NCBI GenBank assembly: GCA_018195615.1 | Contig: JAGTPG010000001.1 | Span: forward strand, 2,294,501 to 2,358,500 | Reading direction: 5' to 3' | Source: Streptomyces tuirus | Lineage (GTDB): Bacteria > Actinomycetota > Actinomycetes > Streptomycetales > Streptomycetaceae | DNA: 64,000 bases | Shown: in pieces, positions 27,790-35,523 of the stretch | Layout of the letters: each line of letters begins with the position of its first letter | Position numbering within the stretch: the stretch's first letter is position 1 | Position numbers and translations under genes: made by a program | Notes under the pieces: generated by a model | What the model saw: only the letters and a program-made list of their open reading frames with translations | Database searches by the model: none | What the model was told of the DNA's origin: nothing

Positions 27790-30051
27790 CTACACGAACG
27801 ATTCCGACAGGGACTCGGGCAGCTCCCCGGTGTACAGCACGCCGAGCCGCTGGGTGGCCCGGGTCAGGGCCACGTACAGGTCGCTGGTGCCGTACCGGCC
27901 GGGCTCGACCACGAGGACGGAGTCGAACTCCAGGCCCTTGGCCTGACGCGGGTCGAGGAGGACGACCGACCGGGTGAGGTCGGGTTCGGTGCCCGCCGTC
28001 ACGCCGTCCAGCCGGGCCGCGAGGCCGCGGTGGAGGTCACGGGGCGCGATCACCGCCAGCCGGCCCTCGGACGGGGTCAGCTCACCGACCGCCTTGGCGA
28101 CGGCGCCCGGCAGGTCGTCGGTGGCACGTGCCCAGGGGCGTACGCCCGTGGAGCGGACCGAGCTCGGCGGTTCGAAGTCCGGGTGCTCGGCACGGACCAC
28201 GGCCGCCGCCACGTCCATGATCTCGGCCGGGGTGCGGTAGTTGACGCCCAGCCGGGTGTGCTCCCAGCGGTCCTCGACGAACGGGGCGAGGATGCCCGAC
28301 CAGGAGCCGACACCGGCCGCCTCCGCGGTCTGCGCGGGGTCGCCGACCAGGGTCATCGAGCGGGTCGGGCTGCGCCGCATCAGCAGCCGCCACGCCATCG
28401 GCGACAGCTCCTGCGCCTCGTCGACGATGATGTGCCCGAACGCCCAGGTGCGGTCTGCCGCCGCGCGCTCGGCGGCGCTGCGGTGGTCGTCCTCCTCGTG
28501 CCGCTCGGCGAACCGCTCGGCGTCGATGATGTCGTGCGCGGACAGCACCTCGCTGCCGTCGGGGTCGCTGTCCTCCTTGTCCTCGAACTCGTAGGTCCGG
28601 GACGCGTACGACACCTCCAGCACACCCTGCGCGTAGGCGATCTGCTGCTCCCGCTCACGCGCGGCGCGCTCCCGGGCCAGGCGGTCGTCGTCGCCGAGGA
28701 GTTCGGCCGCCTCGTCGAGCAGCGGCACGTCCGAGACCGTCCAGCGCCGGGTCACCGGGCGGCGTACGGCGTCGGCGTCCTCGGCGGGCAGGAACTCCTC
28801 GGGCGCTGCGAGGAAGTCGGCGACGAGCCGCTGCGGGGTCAGCAGCGGCCACAGCTGGTCGACGGCGGACCAGACCTCGGGGTTCTCGGCGATGTCGTCG
28901 CGGATCTGGGTGATGTCGCTGGGGTCGAGCAGGCTGGACCCGTCGAAGGGGTCGGTGCCGATGCGCTCGGCGTACAGCTCGGTGAGGGTGTTGAGGATGT
29001 GGCCCTCGAAGTGCTCACGGGCCGCGTTGTGCGGCAGCTCGGCGGCGCGGGTGCGCTCGCGGGCGACGTTCACCAGACCGTCGTCCAGCATGAGGACCTC
29101 GCGGTCGTGCTCGATGGCGATCACCGGGTCGGGCAGCGCCTGCCGGCTGCGGACGACCTCGGCGAGGACGTCGGCCATCTCCGCACGGCCCTTCACGGCG
29201 GCGGCCTCGGGCGTGTCCGCCGCGGTCGCCTTCACACCGGGGAACAGCTCACCGACGGTCGCGAGGAGCACGCCCGTCTCGCCGAGGGAGGGCAGCACCT
29301 CGCCGATGTAGCCGAGGAACGCCGGGTTGGGTCCGACGATCAGCACCGCCCGCTTGGCGAGCAGCTCGCGGTGCTCGTACAGCAGGTAGGCGGCGCGGTG
29401 CAGGGCGACGGCCGTCTTGCCGGTGCCCGGGCCGCCCTCCACCACCATGACGCCGCGGTGCGGTGCGCGGATGATGCGGTCCTGGTCGGCCTGGATGGTC
29501 TGCACGATGTCGCTCATCCGGCCGGTGCGGGCGGAGTTGAGCGCGGCGAGCAGCACGGCGTCGCCCGTCGGGTCCTCGTGGCCGGTGCGTGTCTGGTCGC
29601 CGAGGTCGAGGATCTCGTCGTGCAGGTGGGTGACCTTGCGGCCGTCGGTGGCGATGTGGCGCCGGCGCCTCAGGCCCATCGGGGTGTGGCCGGTGGCCAG
29701 GTAGAAGGGCCGGGCGACGTCGGCACGCCAGTCGATCAGGACGGGCGTGCGCTCGGCGTCGTCGGTGCGCAGGCCGATACGGCCGATGTGGTGGGTGGTA
29801 CCGGAGGTGAGGTCGATCCGGCCGAAGCACAGGGAGCCGTCCACCGCGTTCAGCGCGGCGAGCAGCCCGGAGCGCTCGGCCACGAGGATGTCCCGCTCCA
29901 GTCTGGCCTGCATGGGCGTGTTGCCCTGCGCGAGCGCGTCCGTGACGGAGGTCTCGGCGTCGCCGCGCAGCGCGTCCACGCGCGCGTACAACCCGTCGAT
30001 GAATTCCTGTTCCTGCCGCAATTCATCGTCCGGAAATTCGGTGTTTGACAA
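27790..30051 (-). CDS. helD: HelD-like superfamily 1 helicase, RNA polymerase recycling factor
   Basis: 753-residue UvrD/Rep-like ATPase. An N-terminal coiled-coil-like segment (DDELRQEQEFIDGLYARVDALR) precedes Walker A GGPGTGKTAVALHR (~206-213), Walker B IIVDEAQELSP, motif III (LVGDPAQTAEA), NYRTPAEIM and the C-terminal YVALTRATQRLGVLY. This layout is the HelD family, which pries apart stalled RNA polymerase and in some actinobacteria gives rifamycin tolerance. Start is TTG 30051, preceded by GGGAGCGGAA; that TTG abuts the -35 box of a promoter pointing the opposite way. Intact frame. Confidence 0.88.
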   Translation of the reverse strand: MSNTEFPDDELRQEQEFIDGLYARVDALRGDAETSVTDALAQGNTPMQARLERDILVAERSGLLAALNAVDGSLCFGRIDLTSGTTHHIGRIGLRTDDAERTPVLIDWRADVARPFYLATGHTPMGLRRRRHIATDGRKVTHLHDEILDLGDQTRTGHEDPTGDAVLLAALNSARTGRMSDIVQTIQADQDRIIRAPHRGVMVVEGGPGTGKTAVALHRAAYLLYEHRELLAKRAVLIVGPNPAFLGYIGEVLPSLGETGVLLATVGELFPGVKATAADTPEAAAVKGRAEMADVLAEVVRSRQALPDPVIAIEHDREVLMLDDGLVNVARERTRAAELPHNAAREHFEGHILNTLTELYAERIGTDPFDGSSLLDPSDITQIRDDIAENPEVWSAVDQLWPLLTPQRLVADFLAAPEEFLPAEDADAVRRPVTRRWTVSDVPLLDEAAELLGDDDRLARERAAREREQQIAYAQGVLEVSYASRTYEFEDKEDSDPDGSEVLSAHDIIDAERFAERHEEDDHRSAAERAAADRTWAFGHIIVDEAQELSPMAWRLLMRRSPTRSMTLVGDPAQTAEAAGVGSWSGILAPFVEDRWEHTRLGVNYRTPAEIMDVAAAVVRAEHPDFEPPSSVRSTGVRPWARATDDLPGAVAKAVGELTPSEGRLAVIAPRDLHRGLAARLDGVTAGTEPDLTRSVVLLDPRQAKGLEFDSVLVVEPGRYGTSDLYVALTRATQRLGVLYTGELPESLSESFV

Positions 30052-30074
30052 TTCCGCTCCCGCCCGGATATACT
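30045..30074 (+). promoter_or_regulatory. Consensus vegetative promoter pointing away from helD
   Basis: TTGACA (30045-30050), 18-bp spacer, TATACT (30069-30074). This is close to the perfect sigma-70/HrdB consensus, in a notably AT-richer stretch. It would start RNA near 30081, running antisense to the helD 5' leader and through the helD promoter. Confidence 0.7.
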
Positions 30075-30080
30075 GTGCTC

Positions 30081-30175
30081 ACTGAACTTCGCTGTGACTT
30101 CCTCGGACTTGAAGTCACGAACAAACAAATATACGCAGGGAAATCCCCGAGCGCAATTGCTCGGGGATTTCCTGT
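30081..30175 (+). ncRNA. Candidate small RNA between helD and the SDR gene
   Basis: The predicted ~95-nt transcript from the consensus promoter contains the hairpin GTGACTTC (30094-30101) / GAAGTCAC (30111-30118), an unpaired AC-rich linker, and a perfect 14-bp hairpin GGAAATCCCCGAGC (30139-30152), loop GCAATT, GCTCGGGGATTTCC (30159-30172), followed by TGTTGTCC, which fits a terminator. No convincing ORF lies in it. It overlaps the helD promoter and leader on the other strand. Existence is inferred from sequence only. Confidence 0.5.
30128..30156 (-). promoter_or_regulatory. Probable helD promoter
   Basis: On the minus strand TTGCGC (complement of 30151-30156), 17-bp spacer, TATATT (complement of 30128-30133), giving a start near 30121 and a ~70-nt leader to the TTG. 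The -35 and spacer lie inside the perfect 14-bp palindrome arms, so the palindrome could be an operator, a terminator for the opposing RNA, or both. Confidence 0.5.
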
Positions 30176-30304
30176 TGTCCGGGCGGGTCGCCCAGTACTC
30201 CAGCCGTCGTTGTGGATCTTGGAGGGTGAGGCGGTGCCGACGTGAGGAGTTCGAGGGGCTGATGGGAGCGCACAGCCGGGCGGTTCGCCCGTTCTCGACC
30301 CCGG

Positions 30305-30340
30305 CCTCGGGCCGGTGAGGCCACGCCGCGTGGCCCGAGG
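30305..30340 (-). terminator. Hairpin terminator downstream of the SDR gene
   Basis: CCTCGGGCC (30305-30313) and GGCCCGAGG (30332-30340), a perfect 9-bp stem just past the SDR stop on the minus strand. Confidence 0.6.
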
Positions 30341-30345
30341 GCCCC

Positions 30346-31073
30346 TCAGGCCGCCATCAGCGCCGCCAGGGCGCGGTCCATTGCGGCGTTGAACTCTTCC
30401 GGCGTCAGCGGCAGCCGGGACTTGACGTCCCGACTCCACTGGTCGGCGAGGACCTCGGCCGAGCCCGCCTCGACACCGTCGAGCGCCGCGTCGGCCAGGT
30501 CCGACGGCGCGATCTTGTCCACGGGCCAGCCCGCCGCCATGTCGGTGTCGGCCAGGCCGAGGTGCACCGCCGTCACGAGCGTGCCCTGCTCGGCGAGCTC
30601 CAGGCGGACGCCGTTGGTCATGGCCCAGGCGGCGGCCTTGGTCAGGTGGTAGGCATTGGCGCCCTTGCCCCGAACCACGACATGGCGGAGAGGACGTTGA
30701 CGATCGCGCCCCCGCCGTTCCTGGCGAGCGCCGGCGCGAATTCCCGGATCATTCCCAGGTGGCCGAACATGTTGGTCTCCAGCTCGTGCCGCACCGCGTC
30801 CAGCGAGCCGGTCACCAGGTCGGTCCCCGTACTGATTCCCGCGTTGTTGATGAGTAGCGAGGCGTCCGGGGCGGCCTCGGCGGCGGCCCTCACGGATGCG
30901 GGATCGGCGATGTCGAGGGGCAGCACCTCGACCCCGGGCAGGTCCACGGTCTCAGGTCGGCGGGCCGTCGCGTAGACCTTGCGGGCGCCCCGTTCGAGCA
31001 GGCGCTGGGCGAAGGCGCGGCCCAGGCCGCGGTTGGCTCCGGTGACAAGGGCAACTGAGTTGCTGATATCCAT
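30346..31073 (-). CDS. Short-chain dehydrogenase/reductase; one frameshift
   Basis: NAD(P)-dependent oxidoreductase of about 242 residues after repair. Rossmann dinucleotide motif TGANRGLGRAF near the N-terminus, NNAG in LLINNAGIS, catalytic YHLTK after SAMSWFGG. The frame breaks at the C-run 30668-30671 (a missing base), after which the remaining half is in another frame. Divergently transcribed from the MerR gene at 31148, with a perfect dyad between them, so it is probably the regulator's target. Substrate unknown. Confidence 0.85.
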
Positions 31074-31089
31074 GGCCGGTACGCTAAAC

Positions 31090-31105
31090 CTGACGCTGGC
31101 GTCAG
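31090..31105. promoter_or_regulatory. MerR-type operator between SDR and merR genes
   Basis: CTGACGC-TG-GCGTCAG, a perfect 7+2+7 dyad in the 74-bp divergent gap. The half-site TGACGC with 2-bp centre is the same as in the operator at 32325-32344 upstream of the second MerR gene. Confidence 0.6.
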
Positions 31106-31147
31106 AGGCAAGTGCTGGTCGTCAGGACCGGGGTGAGAGGAATCACC

Positions 31148-31525
31148 ATGACCGTCACGCAGGCCGCGGCCGAGCGGCTGATCCGCATCGGCGAGGTGGC
31201 GCGGGGCGCCGGCGTCTCGGTACGCGCCGTGCGCTACTACGAGCAGCAGGGACTGCTCATCGCGGAGCGCAGCCCATCCGGCCAGCGCCTCTACCGGCAG
31301 GACGCCGTCACCCTGGTGCGCTTCTTCCAGCAGATGTTCACCGCCGGCCTGACCAGCCGAACGATCGCGCAACTCCTTCCGTGCTGGGACTCCGGGCACA
31401 CCGACGCCGAGCAACGAGCCTTGCTGCGAGCCGAGCGCGAGCGCATCCAGGCCAAGGTCGACGACCTGCAGGCCGCCCTGGACCGCCTCGACGAGGTCAT
31501 CGCGATCACGGACACGCACCCGTAG
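31148..31525 (+). CDS. MerR family transcriptional regulator
   Basis: 125 residues: N-terminal winged helix-turn-helix IGEVARGAGVSVRAVRYYEQQGLL (residues ~12-35), then a dimerisation helix (AEQRALLRAERERIQAKVDDLQAALDRLDEVI). There is one cysteine (LLPCWDSG) and no multi-Cys metal site, so the inducer is more likely an organic molecule or redox signal. ATG 31148 is the family start. Divergent from the SDR gene; likely controls it and itself through the dyad at 31090. Confidence 0.88.
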   Translation: MTVTQAAAERLIRIGEVARGAGVSVRAVRYYEQQGLLIAERSPSGQRLYRQDAVTLVRFFQQMFTAGLTSRTIAQLLPCWDSGHTDAEQRALLRAERERIQAKVDDLQAALDRLDEVIAITDTHP

Positions 31526-31569
31526 GCGCGGTCGGTCGAACGGCGCACCAGCGATCTATGGCTGGAGCA

Positions 31570-31887
31570 CTAGAGCACGTCGGCGAGCTCCTCCAGCAGC
31601 CGCCGCTTGGGGCGCGCCCCCACCATCGACTTCACGGGCTCACCGCCGCGGAACACCATGAAGGTCGGCATCGACAGCACCTTGTAGGCGTTGGTGGTCT
31701 CCGGGTTGGTGTCCACGTCCAGCTGCACGACCTTCAGCCGCTGCCCCTCCTCCGCGGCCAGCGCGCTGAGCACCGGCCCCATCTGCCGGCACGGCGGGCA
31801 CCAGTCGGCGGTGAACTCCACCAGCACCGGCAGGTCCGCGCCGATCACCTCGGCCTCGAAGTCCTCGTCGGTCACATCGGTCACCAT
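31570..31887 (-). CDS. Thioredoxin
   Basis: 105-residue thioredoxin fold with active site WCPPC (Cys30, Cys33), the cis-proline region SMPTFMVFRGG and a normal C-terminal helix. It reduces disulphides in cytoplasmic proteins. WCPPC in place of the classical WCGPC suggests a less reducing or specialised redox potential. The ATG at 31887 overlaps the stop of the upstream MerR gene by 7 bp, so the regulator and thioredoxin are one coupled transcript. Confidence 0.93.
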   Translation of the reverse strand: MVTDVTDEDFEAEVIGADLPVLVEFTADWCPPCRQMGPVLSALAAEEGQRLKVVQLDVDTNPETTNAYKVLSMPTFMVFRGGEPVKSMVGARPKRRLLEELADVL

Positions 31888-32309
31888 GAGTGCCCTCCCA
31901 GCTCGCAACCAGGCTCCGGACCGCCCGGAACCTCCGCCTCGGCGGCCAGCTCGGCCCGTGCCCGCTCGGCCCGCGCCAGCTGCCGGGCGACGGTGTCCCG
32001 CACCCCGCTCAGCTGACCGATCAGGGAGTCGAGTTCGTCCAGCTTGCGCCGGTAGACCGCGAGCGACGCCGGGCAGGAGTCGCCCTCGGGGTGCCCGGCC
32101 CGCAGACACTCCACGAAGGGCCGCGTCTCCTCCAGGTCGAACCCGAAGTCCTGCAGCGTCCGGATCTGCCGGAGCAGCCGCAGATCGCTCTCGTCGTAGG
32201 CCCGGTACCCGTTCCCCGCACGCCGCGCGGGGAGCAGCCCGCGCGACTCGTAGTACCGCAGCGTCCGCGTCGTGGTTCCGGCCCGTGCGGCCAGCTCGCC
32301 GATTCGCAT
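31881..32309 (-). CDS. MerR family regulator coupled to thioredoxin
   Basis: 142 residues starting MRIGELAARAGTTTRTLRYY, a standard MerR winged helix, followed by RQIRTLQDFGFDLEETRPFVECLRAGH and a long coiled-coil dimerisation helix. Two cysteines (ECLRAGH and DSCPAS) lie in the effector region and could form a redox switch, consistent with its thioredoxin partner; this is inference. ATG 32309 fits the family start; the frame is open further upstream. A perfect MerR-type palindrome lies just upstream. Confidence 0.9.
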   Translation of the reverse strand: MRIGELAARAGTTTRTLRYYESRGLLPARRAGNGYRAYDESDLRLLRQIRTLQDFGFDLEETRPFVECLRAGHPEGDSCPASLAVYRRKLDELDSLIGQLSGVRDTVARQLARAERARAELAAEAEVPGGPEPGCELGGHSW

Positions 32310-32324
32310 GCACTCGAACGTAAT

Positions 32325-32344
32325 CCTTGACGCCCGCGTCAAGG
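32325..32344. promoter_or_regulatory. MerR-type operator upstream of merR-trx
   Basis: CCTTGACGC-CC-GCGTCAAGG, a perfect 9+2+9 palindrome 16 bp upstream of the MerR start. MerR proteins bind such dyads within the promoter spacer. Its core TGACGC-N2-GCGTCA equals that at 31090-31105. Confidence 0.65.
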
Positions 32345-32524
32345 CAACAGCGGTTTCCTCTCCACCGGGGAGGTCAGCACGATCGACGTCGTGGTGCGCC
32401 CCAGCGCGGAGACCTCCTCCAGGACCTCCTCGAGGTGGACGGTGTCACGGACGGCGACTTTGAGGATCCAGCAGTCCTCCCCGACCACGTGGTGCACCTC
32501 GGTGATCTCGGGCCGCTCGATCAC
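32339..32524 (-). pseudogene. Lrp/AsnC regulator remnant, C-terminal domain only
   Basis: 61 codons encoding VHHVVGEDCWILKVAVRDTVHLEEVLEEV and a short tail, which match the end of the RAM ligand-binding domain of Lrp/AsnC regulators. No DNA-binding half is present upstream in any frame. The 3' end runs into the MerR operator at 32325-32344. It is best seen as the leftover of a deleted gene. Confidence 0.65.
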
Positions 32525-32639
32525 GGGACGACGGACGCCGCAGCAGCTGGTCGTAGGCGGCGACCGAGGAAAGGGGGCGGCCTACTCATACTTCACCGGG
32601 CTGTCCCCTTGAGGCCACGACCAGAGAAGCGATCAAAGC

Positions 32640-32990
32640 GGAGTGGGTGCTGCGTCTCCGCTGCCTGCGCGGATCGCCGTCTACACCACCACCGACGCCG
32701 ACAGCGAACGTCCTGTCAGGGGTGGGGAGGTGGGAGGAGGCGCTCACCATCACCGAGGAAGCAGTCGGCCTCTACCGCCGGCTGGCGGCAGGCAACCCAG
32801 CCGCCCACGAACCCAACCTCGCCATCGCACTGACCGTTTGGGCAAGCGCAGCAGGACCTGCCCGGGGCGGTGCGGACGACGATGGAGGCGGGGGAGATCT
32901 ACCCCCTGCGCGACTGCCGCCAAGGGGTGACGGCCTCGACCACGCCGTTCAGGCCGTCGCCACCCTGCACGACCTCGCCGCTGCTGGGTG
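32640..32990 (+). pseudogene. Remnant of a tetratricopeptide-repeat protein gene
   Basis: One frame reads GRWEEALTITEEAVGLYRRLAAGNP followed by HEPNLAIALT, the spacing typical of long actinobacterial TPR proteins. Later pieces (QQDLPGAVRTTMEAGEIY and DHAVQAVATLHDLAAAG) lie in other frames, and the break near 32850 is not at a homopolymer. No start or N-terminal domain is present. I see a decayed 3' fragment. The rest of 32525-33047 holds nothing else recognisable. Confidence 0.55.
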
Positions 32991-33047
32991 AAACAGCAGG
33001 CCGGCCATCACACAGACACGCCGCCACCAAGCCCTCTGCAACACCCC

Positions 33048-34721
33048 TTAGCGGGCCCCGGCGGGCTCCTGTTCCTTGTGCTCCTCGGCGGGCTCGTGCG
33101 CAGGCTTCTCCTTGCCGGGCAACAGCAGCGCCACCGCCACCGTGCCGACGCCCAGAATCACAGCCCCCGCCAGGCTGGTGTGCGCCACCGCGTCGGCGAA
33201 GGAGGAACCCACCGCATCGCTCATCTGCCGTGCTCCGCCCGCGAGTTGCTCGGCCTGCGCCCGAAGCCGCTCCGCCTGCTGCGGGTCACCCACCCGCGCC
33301 GCCTGCTCGGCCAGCTGCCGCGCCTTGTCCCCGATACCCTGCGCCACCGCGTACCCCGCCCCCACGGAGTCCTGGGCCGTCTCCAGGGAGGAGGCAGGGA
33401 GCTTGCTGCCGGCCGTCGCGTCCGACAGGTGCCCGGAGTACGACGTCGCCAGCAGCGAGCCGAGGATCGCGATGCCGAGCGAGCCGCCCAGCTCCAGCGA
33501 CGTGTCGTTCACCGCACCGCCGACGCCCAGTTCGGACTCCGGGAACGCCCCCATGATCGCGTCGGTGCAGGGCGACAGCGCGAGCCCGATGGCGAGACCG
33601 AGGACGATCAGGGGCGCGACGAAGTCGCCGTACGACGACCCGGCATCGACCTGGGTGAGCAGGGCCAGGGCCGCCGTACCGCCGACCATGCCGGCCGTGA
33701 CGGTCCACTTCATGCCGACCCGCGGGGTGAAGTAGCCGGTGAGGGCCGACCCCACGAAGACGGCACCGGCCAGCGGCAGCATGCGCAGGCCCGTGTCCAG
33801 GGCGTCGTAGCCGAGGACGAACTGCAGGTGCTGGGTCAGGTAGTAGAAGGCGCCGAAGACGGCCAGGAAGAACAGCGCGACGGCGAGGTTGGAGCCCGCG
33901 AAGCGGCGGTCGGTGAAGCGGCGCACGTCCAGCACCGGGCGCGGATGGCGCAGCTCCCACAGCACGAAGGCCACGAGCCCGGCACCCGCGACGACCGCCG
34001 CCGAGACCGCCTTGACGCCCCAGCCGAAGTGCGGACCCTCGATGATCATGTACACCAGCGCACCGATCCACACCACCGACAGCAGTCCGCCGCCGTAGTC
34101 GATGCGCCCCTGGTGCCCGGCCCTGGACGGCGGCACGAGGACGAAGGCGCCGACGACGGCCAGGGCGGCGATGGGCACGTTGATGAGGAACGTCGACGAC
34201 CAGCCGTGGTCCTCCAGCAGTGCCCCGGCGACCAGCGGTCCGGCCGCGATGGCGAGCCCGGCCGTTGCGGTCCACAGGGTGATGGCCTTCGCGCGCTCGG
34301 CACGCGGGAACGTGGCGGCGAGCAGGGACAGCGTGGCGGGCATGATCATCGCCGCGCCCGCGCCCATCACCGCTCGGGCCGCGATGACCGTCGTGCCGCT
34401 GTCGGCGAAGAACCCGAAGACGGAGCCGCCCCCGAACACGACCAGCCCCAGCACGAGCGCGCCCCGGCGGCTGTACTTGTCGCCTATGGCGCCGAGCAGC
34501 AGCATCAGCGCGGCGTACGGCACGGTGTAGCCGTCGATGACCCACTGGAGGTCGGCGCTGGACAGGCCGAGGTCCTCTGTCATGGCGGGCGCGGCGACGG
34601 TGAGGGCGGTGTTCGCCATCACGATGATCAGCAGGCTCAGGCAGAGCACCAGGAGCGCCCACCAGCGGCGTGCGTAGGGGCGGTCCATCCTTCCGGCCGG
34701 TTCGGTCATGACGAGTCCCAT
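33048..34721 (-). CDS. MFS drug exporter, DHA2 (14-helix) family
   Basis: Proton-driven multidrug efflux protein of 557 residues with about 14 hydrophobic helices. Features: WVIDGYTVPYAALMLLLGAIGDKYSRR (helix 2 and motif A), and the antiporter signature region LWTATAGLAIAAGPLVAGALL. A loop before the last helix (about 70 residues, rich in Ala, Gln and Arg) is unusually long. The charged C-terminus (KEKPAHEPAEEHKEQEP) is cytoplasmic. ATG 34721 chosen; ATG 34709 is an alternative. Divergent from a TetR gene across three palindromes, so probably derepressed by its substrate. Confidence 0.9.
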   Translation of the reverse strand: MGLVMTEPAGRMDRPYARRWWALLVLCLSLLIIVMANTALTVAAPAMTEDLGLSSADLQWVIDGYTVPYAALMLLLGAIGDKYSRRGALVLGLVVFGGGSVFGFFADSGTTVIAARAVMGAGAAMIMPATLSLLAATFPRAERAKAITLWTATAGLAIAAGPLVAGALLEDHGWSSTFLINVPIAALAVVGAFVLVPPSRAGHQGRIDYGGGLLSVVWIGALVYMIIEGPHFGWGVKAVSAAVVAGAGLVAFVLWELRHPRPVLDVRRFTDRRFAGSNLAVALFFLAVFGAFYYLTQHLQFVLGYDALDTGLRMLPLAGAVFVGSALTGYFTPRVGMKWTVTAGMVGGTAALALLTQVDAGSSYGDFVAPLIVLGLAIGLALSPCTDAIMGAFPESELGVGGAVNDTSLELGGSLGIAILGSLLATSYSGHLSDATAGSKLPASSLETAQDSVGAGYAVAQGIGDKARQLAEQAARVGDPQQAERLRAQAEQLAGGARQMSDAVGSSFADAVAHTSLAGAVILGVGTVAVALLLPGKEKPAHEPAEEHKEQEPAGAR

Positions 34722-34744
34722 GACGGGTTGCCTCTCTCGCAGAC

Positions 34745-34807
34745 TTGCACAGGAGTGTGCACTTGCACAACGATGTGCAATGTACGCCGTTGCACAGTGC
34801 TGTGCAA
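34745..34807. promoter_or_regulatory. Three TetR operators between MFS exporter and tetR
   Basis: TTGCACA-N4-TGTGCAA occurs perfectly at 34763-34780 and 34790-34807, and with the last base(s) changed at 34745-34762. Centres are 18 and 27 bp apart. They fill the 106-bp divergent gap and should repress both genes. Confidence 0.75.
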
Positions 34808-34827
34808 GTCGATGGAGGAGAGGCACA

Positions 34828-35445
34828 ATGACGTCCATGACCACGGGCAGCACCAGCCGCGCCGACGCCAACCGGCGCCGCATCCTCGACGTCGCCCTCG
34901 CCGAGCTGCTGCGGGACCCCGACGCGTCCATGGACCAGATCGCACGCGCCGCGGGCGTCGTGCGGCGGACCGTGTACGGGCACTTCCCGAGCCGCGAGGC
35001 ACTGATCAGCACGCTCGTCGACGAGGCCGTTCAGGCCCTGTCGGCCGCGCACGCGGCGGGCCGCGAAGGCGTGGGGGATCCTGCGGAGGCCGTCGCACGC
35101 TCGGTGCTTGCGGTGTGGGAGATCGCCGACCGCTACCGGCTGCTGGTCGCGCTCGCCCAGCGCACAGTGACCATGCAGGGCATCCGGGAGCGGCTCACGC
35201 CGGTCCGGGACGAGAGCATCGGGCTGTTGCAGCGCGGGCTCGACGAGAACGTCTTCGTCTCACCGCTGCCGGCGCCGGCCCTCGCCTACGTGCACGAACA
35301 GACGCTGTTCGCGGTGATGGAGGCCGTGAACGACGGGCTGCTGACAGCGCAAGAGGCGGGCCGCTGCGCCGCGGTCACGGTACTGACCACGGCGGGCGTG
35401 CCCGCCTCGAGAGCCACCGAGCTGGTGGCGAAGCTGAACGACTGA
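34828..35445 (+). CDS. TetR family repressor of the adjacent MFS exporter
   Basis: 205 residues. N-terminal helix-turn-helix ANRRRILDVALAELL followed by SMDQIARAAGVVRRTVYGHFPSREAL; the C-terminal ligand domain is all-helical with AYVHEQTLFAVMEAVNDGLL. The ATG at 34828 has GGAGGAG upstream; a second in-frame ATG lies three codons on. Divergent from the DHA2 exporter with three palindromic operators between, the standard layout of an autoregulated efflux switch. Confidence 0.92.
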   Translation: MTSMTTGSTSRADANRRRILDVALAELLRDPDASMDQIARAAGVVRRTVYGHFPSREALISTLVDEAVQALSAAHAAGREGVGDPAEAVARSVLAVWEIADRYRLLVALAQRTVTMQGIRERLTPVRDESIGLLQRGLDENVFVSPLPAPALAYVHEQTLFAVMEAVNDGLLTAQEAGRCAAVTVLTTAGVPASRATELVAKLND

Positions 35446-35462
35446 ACTCTTGAAACGGCTGA

Positions 35463-35501
35463 CCGGGCGGCTGAGCGACGGGGGGACACCCAGCCGCCCG
35501 G
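35463..35501. terminator. Bidirectional terminator between tetR and dctA
   Basis: CCGGGCGGCTG (35463-35473) and CAGCCGCCCGG (35491-35501), a perfect 11-bp stem in the gap between two convergent genes. Confidence 0.75.
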
Positions 35502-35523
35502 ATTCTCGGTGGCGGTGCGGCTC

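Noticed and set aside
30094..30318. Small protein gene in the sRNA region (frame starting GTG at 30094)
   Set aside because: Its codons lack third-position GC bias, the start lies inside a hairpin and no RBS precedes it; structure explains the region better.
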